From assembly GCF_003853705.1 (NCBI RefSeq), contig NZ_QTQI01000017.1:1-64000 (forward strand): DNA of 64,000 bases, given 5' to 3'. Source of the DNA: Burkholderia sp. Bp8992. Lineage in GTDB: Bacteria > Pseudomonadota > Gammaproteobacteria > Burkholderiales > Burkholderiaceae. The notes below the pieces were generated by a model that did not search any database, was not told where the DNA came from, and saw only the letters and a list, made by a program, of their open reading frames with translations. Shown here in pieces: positions 57,508 through 64,000 of this stretch (positions are counted from its first letter, which is position 1; each line of letters begins with the position of its first letter). The translations under genes were made by a program, and so were the position numbers.

Positions 57508-58014
57508 AAAAATGTTTTGCAGATTGCAGGCTCGACCGCGTCGCGATTCGCTGAATGACGGCCGGCATCATTTCGGGCCGAAATCGTTGCCAGTCGTCCT
57601 GAAAATCTGTGGATAACCCAATATTCCGCTGCAAAGTCAACGATCTGTGCACGGGATAACCCGGTGGATCGATGCCATTCGACCGATGGCCGATCCGAAC
57701 AGGAAAATGCCGGCGCGCCCCCTTCGGCGGGCGCGCGGCATTGCAGGCACAACGAAAAATTTCAGTTATCCAGCGATTTTCCACAGAATGCAGGGGATAA
57801 CTTAGCTGTGCGATTTTCCGCTCTCGCTTAGAATGTCGGCTTTGCGGACACCGGAACGACGCGTGTCTCTCCGGTCGCCGCGAACGCGACCGCCGCGTGT
57901 GCCTCGCGACGGCCGTGCTGACGCACTCGAGAGAGAGCGTCTGTTTTGAGATAGACATTCGATCTCCACACTACGGCCGCTCGGCAACCCGGGCGGCGGC
58001 AAAGCGAAAAGACT
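57508..58014. other. Intergenic region with DnaA-box-like sites and a long hairpin
   Basis: About 500 bases without a gene. A TGTGGATAA site lies at 57608-57616, with TTATCCAGC at 57766 and a TTTTCCACAG at about 57777. A long GC-rich hairpin (ATGCC..GGCAT, 57707-57741) has no T-run on the plus strand. A likely promoter for the next gene is listed separately. Confidence 0.55.
57806..57834 (+). promoter_or_regulatory. Possible promoter of the MarR/Cys gene
   Basis: The -35 CTGTGC (57806-57811), a 17-base spacer and -10 TAGAAT (57829-57834) are visible; the -10 is good, the -35 is weak. Confidence 0.4.
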
Positions 58015-58653
58015 ATGAGCGAAGGCGTTTACGGGAATCAGGCTGCGGGACGTGTGACCCACAGCCTGCTGCGGTTGAGCACGGCCATGCGGAGCGAGGC
58101 ATGGGATTGGGCGGAAGGCGCTGGCCTCACGCCGACGCAAGGTGAGATTCTCGTGCTGCTGCTGCAACGCAAGGGCCCGATGCGGCTCGGCGAGATCGCG
58201 CGCGAGACGCAGCTCACCGCGGCCACCACGAGCGATGCGGTCAGCACGCTCGAGACGAAGGGGCTCGTCGAGAAGCGCCGTGCGCTGGACGACGGCCGGG
58301 CACTGGCCGTGCGCCTGTCGGCGCGTGGCCGCACGGCCGCGAAGAAGGCACTGCAATGGCCTGAATTCCTGACGAAGGCGGTCGGCAAGCTCGGCGCGGA
58401 CGAGCAGGGCACGCTGTATCGCGCGCTGCTGAAGACGCTGCGCGAGCTGCAGGTGGCCGGCGCGACGCCGCCGCAACGCATGTGCGTGACGTGCGCCCAC
58501 TTCCAGCCGGGCAAGCTGTCGAAGAAGACCGTGCATCACTGCGCGGCGCTCGACATCTCGATGACGGACAGCGATCTGCGTCTCGACTGCTCGGTGCAGG
58601 AAGAAGCCGACGCGGCGACGCAGAAGAAGACCTGGAAGATTTTCGCAGGCTGA
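58015..58653 (+). CDS. MarR-family regulator with C-terminal Cys/His cluster
   Basis: The 212-residue protein has a normal MarR winged helix (about 15-145, recognition helix around TAATTSDAVSTLETKGL). The C-terminal 60 residues are unusual: Cys157-x2-Cys160 with His162, then His174-His175-Cys176 and Cys192. This pattern could bind a metal ion or an iron-sulfur cluster and so make the regulator redox- or metal-sensitive. A glutamine amidotransferase gene follows 25 bases later, so it probably shares the transcript. Confidence 0.85.
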   Translation: MSEGVYGNQAAGRVTHSLLRLSTAMRSEAWDWAEGAGLTPTQGEILVLLLQRKGPMRLGEIARETQLTAATTSDAVSTLETKGLVEKRRALDDGRALAVRLSARGRTAAKKALQWPEFLTKAVGKLGADEQGTLYRALLKTLRELQVAGATPPQRMCVTCAHFQPGKLSKKTVHHCAALDISMTDSDLRLDCSVQEEADAATQKKTWKIFAG

Positions 58654-58678
58654 CGTCCGTCGATCGACCGGGAGGCCG

Positions 58679-59392
58679 ATGATGAACGCTGAAGTCGTGG
58701 CGATCCGCCATGTGCATTTCGAGGATCTCGGAAGCTTCGAGCAGGTGCTCGGCGAACGGGGGAGGCGGGTGCGCTATGTCGACGTCGGATCGTCGCGGGT
58801 CGAGGTGCTCGACGTGCTCGAGCCGTCGCTGCTCGTCGTGCTCGGCGGGCCGATCAGCGTGTACGACGATGCGCAGTATCCGACGATTGCGCCGCTCCTG
58901 GCGCTCGTCCGGCAGCGCATCGACGCAGGGTTGCCGATCCTCGGCATCTGCCTCGGCGCGCAGTTCGTCGCGCGGGCACTCGGTGCACGCGTCTATCCGG
59001 CCGCGCAGCATGAACTCGGCTGGGCGCCGCTGGCGCTCACCGATGCCGGCCGCGCGTCGCCGCTGCGTCATCTCGACGGCGCGCTGACGTCGATGCTCCA
59101 CTGGCACGGCGATACGTTCGACTTGCCGGGCGGGGCGATCCATCTCGCGTCGACACCGGCGTGCCGCCACCAGGCGTTCGCGTGGGGGCAGCACGTGCTG
59201 GCGCTGCAATGCCATCCGGAAATCCGCACCGACCGCTTCGAACCCTGGCTGATCGCGAACGCCGGCGAAATCGCGGCGATGCCCGGCATCGACGCACGCC
59301 AGTTGCGTGCCGATACCGCGCAGCACGGCCCCGTGCTCGAAACGGCCGCGCGACGCATGTTCGCGGAGTGGCTCGACGGCGTCGGGGTGTAG
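58679..59392 (+). CDS. Class I glutamine amidotransferase-like protein (GuaA/YfeJ type)
   Basis: The 237-residue protein has the class I amidotransferase triad: nucleophile Cys91 in GICLG and the His of QCHPE, with a nearby Glu as usual. The fold covers the whole length, so it is a stand-alone enzyme. GGGAGG precedes the ATG-ATG start. It follows the MarR/Cys gene closely. Proteins of this type (often annotated GMP synthase-like) may deglutaminate or remove gamma-glutamyl groups; the substrate is unknown. Confidence 0.88.
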   Translation: MMNAEVVAIRHVHFEDLGSFEQVLGERGRRVRYVDVGSSRVEVLDVLEPSLLVVLGGPISVYDDAQYPTIAPLLALVRQRIDAGLPILGICLGAQFVARALGARVYPAAQHELGWAPLALTDAGRASPLRHLDGALTSMLHWHGDTFDLPGGAIHLASTPACRHQAFAWGQHVLALQCHPEIRTDRFEPWLIANAGEIAAMPGIDARQLRADTAQHGPVLETAARRMFAEWLDGVGV

Positions 59393-59605
59393 CGCCGCGG
59401 GCGGCCCCGCCCGCTGCGAAGGTTGAGTCCGGCCTGCATCCGCTGCAGGCCGGCGCGCTGCTGTACGCCACGCATGTTCCGCATCGTCGGCACGTTGCCG
59501 CCGGCCGCACCTGACCATCCGCTTACGGCCGGTTGCGCCGCCTGCACGCTTCAAGCCTGCGTGCTACGCTCGTCCGCTCTTTCCCTTTCCAGGCGAGCGG
59601 CTTCC

Positions 59606-60718
59606 ATGACTGCGCTGTTTTCTCCGTTCACGCTGCGCGGCGTGACCCTTCCGAACCGGATCGTGATTTCCCCGATGTGCCAGTACTCGGCCGAACGCGG
59701 TGAAGCGACCGACTGGCACATGATTCACCTCGGCCATCTCGCGCTGTCGGGTGCGGGGCTGCTCTGCATCGAGGCGACCGCGGTGGAACCCGACGGGCGC
59801 ATCACGCATGGTGACCTCGGCCTCTGGGACGACGTGACCGAAGAAGCGCTGAAGCCCGTGCTGGCCGCGATCCGCAAGCATTCGCCGGTCCGCATCGCGA
59901 TGCAGCTGTCGCATGCGGGGCGCAAGGCGTCGAGCGCCGTGCCGTGGGAGGGCGGCCAACTGGTATCGGTGGCCGACGGCGGCTGGCTGCCGCACGGGCC
60001 GTCGGCCGTGCCGCACAAGGACGGCGAGACGCCGCCGCTTGCGCTCGATGCCGCGGGCCTGGCCCGTATCCGCGAAGCATTCGCGGCCTCGGCGAAGCGT
60101 GCCGCACGGCTCGGCATCGACGCGCTCGAAGTGCATGCCGCGCACGGCTATCTGCTGCACCAGTTCCTGTCGCCGCTCGCGAACCAGCGCACCGACGAAT
60201 ACGGCGGCTCGCTCGAAAACCGGATGCGCTTTCCGCTCGAGATCTTCGAGATCGTGCGCGCGGCGTTTCCGGAGGACCGGCCGGTCGGCGTGCGTGTGTC
60301 CGCGACCGACTGGGTCGAAGGCGGCTGGGAGCTCGACGATACGATCGCGTTCGCGCACGAGCTGAAGCGGCGCGGTTGCGACTGGATCGACGTGTCGTCC
60401 GGCGGCGTGTCGCCGCTGCAGAAGATTCCGTTGTCGCCTGGCTACCAGGTGCCGTTCGCGCAGGCCGTGAAGCGTGCGGTCGGCATGCCGACGATCGCGG
60501 TCGGCCTGATCAACGAGCCCGAGCATGCGAACCGGCTGATCGAAGCAGGCGATGCCGACTTCGTCGCGATGGCGCGCGCGATGCTGTACGACCCGCGCTG
60601 GCCGTGGCATGCGGCGGCCGAGCTCGGCGCGCAGGTGACGGCGCCGCCGCAATACTGGCGTTCGCAGCCGCGCGAGCACAAGGCGTTGTTCGGCGACATC
60701 GCCTTCGGCCAGCGTTGA
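59606..60718 (+). CDS. NADPH:flavin oxidoreductase, old yellow enzyme family, YqjM type
   Basis: The 370-residue protein matches YqjM-type ene reductases: Cys25 and Tyr27 in SPMCQYSAE, the HAAHGYLLHQF motif (about 165-175) that holds FMN and substrate, and the ending with PQYWR. These enzymes reduce the C=C bond of alpha,beta-unsaturated carbonyls and respond to electrophile stress. The start at 59606 gives a normal N terminus. It follows the amidotransferase by 213 bases. Confidence 0.92.
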   Translation: MTALFSPFTLRGVTLPNRIVISPMCQYSAERGEATDWHMIHLGHLALSGAGLLCIEATAVEPDGRITHGDLGLWDDVTEEALKPVLAAIRKHSPVRIAMQLSHAGRKASSAVPWEGGQLVSVADGGWLPHGPSAVPHKDGETPPLALDAAGLARIREAFAASAKRAARLGIDALEVHAAHGYLLHQFLSPLANQRTDEYGGSLENRMRFPLEIFEIVRAAFPEDRPVGVRVSATDWVEGGWELDDTIAFAHELKRRGCDWIDVSSGGVSPLQKIPLSPGYQVPFAQAVKRAVGMPTIAVGLINEPEHANRLIEAGDADFVAMARAMLYDPRWPWHAAAELGAQVTAPPQYWRSQPREHKALFGDIAFGQR

Positions 60719-60801
60719 GCATCCGGCGCGCAATATTGAGCGCGATGTTGAACGAAGCAATCGTGAACGTGTAGGATGCGGGTGATTCGCCGCATGCCCG
60801 A

Positions 60802-60830
60802 CGCGGCACCGACCGGTGCCGCGTTTTCGT
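60802..60830 (+). terminator. Rho-independent terminator after the YqjM-type gene
   Basis: CGCGGCACC / GGTGCCGCG (60802-60810 with 60815-60823) has a 4-base loop and is followed by TTTTCGTTT. Confidence 0.85.
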
Positions 60831-60896
60831 TTGGCGCGACGCCGGGCGGGGATCGCGGCCGCTTCCATTCAAGTCGTCTTCACAAGGATTCGTTCG

Positions 60897-61427
60897 ATGA
60901 GTTCACGCAGGATCGCGGTGCGCCGCTCGGGAGTACACGGCAAGGGCGTGTTCGCCGTGGCGCCGATCAAGGCCGGCGAGCGCGTAGTGGAATACAAGGG
61001 CGAGCGGATCTCGTGGAAGGAAGCGCTGCGCCGCCATCCGCACGACCCGAGCGAGCCGAACCATACGTTCTACTTCGCACTCGACGAAGGCGGCGTGATC
61101 GACGGCAAGATCGACGGCAACAGCGCGCGCTGGATCAACCACTCGTGCGCGCCGAACTGCGAAGCCGAGGAAGTCAAAGGCCGCGTGTTCATCCATGCGC
61201 TGCGCGACATCGGGCCGGAAGAGGAGCTGTTCTACGACTACGGCCTCGTGATCGACGCGAAGCTGACGAAGACGCTCAAGCGGGAATACGCGTGCCATTG
61301 CGGCGCGCCGTCGTGCCGCGGCACGCTGCTCGCGACGTCGGACGAAGGCGGGAAGAAGAAAAAGAAGAAGGACAAGAAGGACGGCAAGTCCGAGTCCAGG
61401 TCGAAGGACAAGAAGAGCAAGAAGTAA
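60897..61427 (+). CDS. SET-domain protein with lysine-rich tail
   Basis: The 176-residue protein is a bacterial SET protein: GVHGKGVFA (about 13-21), RWINHSCAPNC (about 78-89) and FYDYG complete the SAM- and substrate-binding core. A post-SET Cys cluster (CHCGAPSCRG, about 137-146) would bind zinc. The last 25 residues are a Lys/Ser/Asp run. SET proteins methylate lysines in proteins; the bacterial target is unknown. The start at 60897 gives a normal N terminus. Confidence 0.88.
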   Translation: MSSRRIAVRRSGVHGKGVFAVAPIKAGERVVEYKGERISWKEALRRHPHDPSEPNHTFYFALDEGGVIDGKIDGNSARWINHSCAPNCEAEEVKGRVFIHALRDIGPEEELFYDYGLVIDAKLTKTLKREYACHCGAPSCRGTLLATSDEGGKKKKKKDKKDGKSESRSKDKKSKK

Positions 61428-61560
61428 GACAGGCGGCGGCGCACCATGCGCCGCCGCTGTCGTTTGGGGCGGACGGTTGCCGCATCGCCGCCGTCCTTGC
61501 TGTTTCCCGCACCTGGCGGGTGGTCCGGCGGTCGTTCACCGCGAACCATTCAGCTCGAGC

Positions 61561-63045
61561 TCAGTGCGTCGAGGCCGCAGCCGGCGTTTCGCTTGCCGGC
61601 TTCTCCGCAGGCGCGACGAGCGGCACCCTCACCACGAAGCGCGAACCACCCTCCGACGCATCCTCGTACGACACGGTGCCGCCGTGCATCGCGATGATGT
61701 CGTGCACGATCGCCAGGCCCAGCCCGGCACCCGTCTCGACGCCGTTGCCGCTTTGCGCGTCGCCGCGGAAGAAGCGCTTGAACAGGTCGGCCTGCTGGTT
61801 CGCGGGCACGCCGGGGCCGTTGTCTTCCACGACGATCTCGGCGGCCGGCTGGCCGTCCTCGAGCGCGCCGCGCGCGACGTTCACCGTGATCCGCGCACCG
61901 TCCGGCCGCGCGAGCGGCACGTATTTCAGCGCATTGTCGAGCAGGTTCGCGATCACCTCGCGCAGCAGCACGGGGTTGCCGCGCACGGTCAGCTTTTCGT
62001 CGTCGTCCGCGCCGTCGGTGCGCTGGAAGCCGAGGTCGACATGCGACGCAAGCGCGCGCGGCACCCATTCGGCACCGGTCTCGAACGCCATCGCCGCGAG
62101 GTCGACGTCGACGAAGCGTGCGGCCTGCTCGCCCGGTTCCGCCCGGGCAAGCGACAGCAACTGGTTGGACAGCCGCACCGCGCGGTCGGCCGCCGCGCGC
62201 AGTTCGCGCACCGCGGCGAAGGTCTGGTGCGGGTCGCGCGCGACGGCAGCCTGCTCCGCGTGCAGCTTCACCGCGGTGAGCGGCGTGCGCAGCTGGTGGG
62301 CGGCATCGGCGATGAACTTGCGCTGCGCGTCGAGCGCGGTCTTCAGGCGGCCGAGCAGCGCGTTCATCGCGCTCGTCAGCGGCCGGATCTCCAGCGGCAC
62401 CTCGGTTTCGTCGACCGGTTCCAGCGACGTGTGGGTTTGCCGGTTCAGCGAATCGGCGAGATGCGTGAGCGGGCCGAGCTGCTGGTTCACGACGCGCCAC
62501 ACGATGCCCCAGCCCGCGAGCAGCAGCAGCAGCAACGGCATCATGATCGCGACGAGGAATTCGGCCGCGATCCGGTAGCGGTGCCGCACCGGCTGCGCGA
62601 CCTCGACGACCATCGGCTTGCCGCCCTCGACGTTGTCGACACGCACCTGCGCGACGCGCACCGCGCGATTGTCGTATTCGGCCTCGAACACGTACGCGTG
62701 ATGCATGCGGCGCACGTTGATGCCCTGCAGCGGCAGCTTCGGATCGCCGGCGAGTTCCTCCTCGCCGTCGCTGATCCGGTAGATCAGCGCTTCGGCCGGA
62801 TCGGAGAACATCGCCTGCGCGAGCGGCGGCACCGTGAACTGCGCGTCGGGGCCGGCGATCTGGATCTGTTTGGAGATGGCGGTGGCGAGATCGGCGAGCG
62901 AGCGGTCGATCACGTGCTGCGTGTATTGCCACGCGAGCCAGTAGGCGATCAGGCCGCTCATCAGCGCGAGCATCGACAGCGGGGCGGCGAGGCGCCGGAG
63001 CAGCGAACGGCGCAGGCTGGTGGTCACAGCCGGATCAGGAGACAT
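61561..63045 (-). CDS. Sensor histidine kinase (2CSK_N sensor, TctE/QseC-like)
   Basis: The 494-residue kinase has two membrane helices (about 22-45 and 165-185), a periplasmic 2CSK_N sensor, a HAMP-like linker, the H box ADAAHQLRTP and a catalytic domain with N box LLDNALKY and G1 VEDNGPGVP. It resembles the kinase at 21254-22687 in layout. I chose the ATG at 63045; a TTG four codons upstream is possible. It lies about 120 bases downstream of its regulator gene. Confidence 0.92.
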   Translation of the reverse strand: MSPDPAVTTSLRRSLLRRLAAPLSMLALMSGLIAYWLAWQYTQHVIDRSLADLATAISKQIQIAGPDAQFTVPPLAQAMFSDPAEALIYRISDGEEELAGDPKLPLQGINVRRMHHAYVFEAEYDNRAVRVAQVRVDNVEGGKPMVVEVAQPVRHRYRIAAEFLVAIMMPLLLLLLAGWGIVWRVVNQQLGPLTHLADSLNRQTHTSLEPVDETEVPLEIRPLTSAMNALLGRLKTALDAQRKFIADAAHQLRTPLTAVKLHAEQAAVARDPHQTFAAVRELRAAADRAVRLSNQLLSLARAEPGEQAARFVDVDLAAMAFETGAEWVPRALASHVDLGFQRTDGADDDEKLTVRGNPVLLREVIANLLDNALKYVPLARPDGARITVNVARGALEDGQPAAEIVVEDNGPGVPANQQADLFKRFFRGDAQSGNGVETGAGLGLAIVHDIIAMHGGTVSYEDASEGGSRFVVRVPLVAPAEKPASETPAAASTH

Positions 63046-63165
63046 TTCGACGGGCAAATGGATAAGCGCCGCTCACGGGGAGCGGCGCGGTCGTACGCCG
63101 GGCGGCGAAACGGAGCGGGGCGCACACGCGCCGGCGGCACGCAGCCGGCCGGCGCGCGGCGCCGC

Positions 63166-63858
63166 TCAGACGCTCGCCGTCTGGCGGATTTCCTGCAGCA
63201 GGTAGCCGAAGCCGCGCACCGTGACGATTTCGACCCGGCACTGCTCGAGTTTCTTGCGCACCCGGTGCACGTAGACTTCGATCGCGGTGTCGCCGAGATC
63301 GCCGCCGAAGTGCGTGAGGTGATCCTGCAGCTGGGCCTTGCTGACCACGCGGCCGTGACGCAGCAGCAGCATTTCGAGCACCGCGAATTCGCGCGGCGAC
63401 AATTCGAGCGGCTTGTCGTCGTTGAAGATGCGGCGGTCCACGCCCGACAGGCGGACGCCGCCGAGCGACACTTCCGGACGCGGCATGTCGCTGTGCGGGC
63501 CGCTGCGGCGCATCACCGCGCGGATCCGGGCTTCGAGCTCGGCCGGCTCGAACGGCTTGAGCATGTAGTCGTCGGCGCCCGAGTTCAGGCCCTGGATCCG
63601 GTCGTTCAGCTCGTCGCGTGCGGTCAGCACGATCACGGGCGTATGGCGGTTGGTCTGGCGGAAACGCGTGAGCAGCGTCATCCCGTCGATGCCCGGCAGG
63701 CCGAGGTCGAGGATCACGAGTTCGTGGCGGTTTTGTGCCAGCGCCTGTTCGGCAAAGATGCCGTCATGCACCATGTCGACGGTGAAGCCAGCCTGCTCGA
63801 GGCTGCTCTGGATACCGCGTGCGATGGGGCGGTCGTCTTCGATCAGAAGGAGTCGCAT
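63166..63858 (-). CDS. OmpR-family response regulator (QseB/TctD-like)
   Basis: The 230-residue protein has acidic pocket EDD (7-9), phosphorylation site Asp51 in LVILDLGLPG and Lys in YMLKPF. A winged-helix DNA-binding domain follows (about 130-222), ending VRGFGYLLQ. It precedes its kinase on the same strand. The targets are unknown. The start at 63858 is a clean N terminus. Confidence 0.92.
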   Translation of the reverse strand: MRLLLIEDDRPIARGIQSSLEQAGFTVDMVHDGIFAEQALAQNRHELVILDLGLPGIDGMTLLTRFRQTNRHTPVIVLTARDELNDRIQGLNSGADDYMLKPFEPAELEARIRAVMRRSGPHSDMPRPEVSLGGVRLSGVDRRIFNDDKPLELSPREFAVLEMLLLRHGRVVSKAQLQDHLTHFGGDLGDTAIEVYVHRVRKKLEQCRVEIVTVRGFGYLLQEIRQTASV

Positions 63859-63950
63859 GAAGTTCGCTCAAGTACAATGGGTTGGCGGTTCAGGCACGCG
63901 GACAGCACGACGCCGTTTCCACAGGGGCGCCGCATCGCCTGACATCAAGC

Positions 63951-64000
63951 ATGGCGGCCAGCGAACGATTAAATCCAATCATGTCCGATATTTCGATCCA
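63951..64000 (+). CDS. Start of a further gene, truncated by the window edge
   Basis: An open frame begins at ATG 63951 or 63981 and runs off the end. Only about 17 codons are seen (MAASERLNPIMSDISI), too few to identify a product, and no strong ribosome site is visible. It is divergent from the response regulator. It may be a real gene or chance. Confidence 0.3.
   Translation, partial: MAASERLNPIMSDISI

Noticed and set aside
58679-59392. EgtC for the ergothioneine pathway
   Set aside because: EgtC is a class II (N-terminal nucleophile) amidotransferase; this is a class I enzyme with a Cys-His pair, and it lies 46 kb from egtB-egtD.

Overview
The window looks like the primary chromosome of a Burkholderia (most likely a Burkholderia cepacia complex member). 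The base composition is very GC-rich and third positions are strongly GC. The gene content fits: a type II secretion cluster in the gspDEF / gspC / gspGHIJKLMN arrangement, fliLMNOPQR, hupB, mnmC, a CidR-lrgAB-like module, an egtB-egtD pair and TctDE-like two-component systems. This is a judgement from gene order and composition, not from a database search.

Layout, left to right. Positions 1-306 are the leader and two tandem promoters of an rRNA operon that is transcribed leftwards out of the window. Positions 446-3499 hold a divergent ECF sigma / anti-sigma pair and a catalase-like peroxidase plus cytochrome b561 pair; two matching ECF promoters lie back to back between them. Positions 3500-7050 are accessory. 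A degenerate six-copy repeat array built on DnaA-box-like TNTCCACA cores is followed by five small leftward genes of unknown function, two of which are paralogues of a small exported protein. tRNA-Val(GAC) follows. Positions 7425-13620 carry a DUF2628 membrane protein, an ECF41 sigma factor with its carboxymuconolactone decarboxylase-like partner and a textbook ECF41 promoter, the ergothioneine genes egtB-egtD, and three small exported proteins. Positions 13805-18849 are a type III restriction-modification locus whose Res subunit appears to lack the catalytic lysine of its nuclease motif. Positions 19151-25521 group a porin, a TctDE-like two-component system and a NitT/TauT-type ABC importer, all leftward.

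Positions 25706-30178 are the flagellar export and switch genes fliLMNOPQR. Next come lrgAB with a divergent LysR regulator, then a MarR / DHA2 efflux permease / NodT-type outer-membrane factor group with no membrane-fusion protein. A 52-residue YjzC-like gene sits in an AT-rich islet. Positions 37782-49468 are the type II secretion cluster. Positions 49837-54490 hold a lytic transglycosylase, a CobW-family GTPase, hupB and mnmC. Positions 54491-55162 are intergenic and contain a second, inverted copy of the element found at 6632-6713. The right end carries a CPA2 antiporter, a YbdK-type ligase, a MarR protein with a C-terminal Cys/His cluster, a class I glutamine amidotransferase, a YqjM-type flavin oxidoreductase, a SET-domain protein, a second two-component system and the first bases of a further gene.

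The least explained material is non-coding: the six-copy repeat array at 3585-4285 and the spacing-conserved inverted element pair 48 kb apart (6632-6713 and 54717-54800). Both share DnaA-box-like cores. The five-gene block of unknown small genes lies between these two sequence types.
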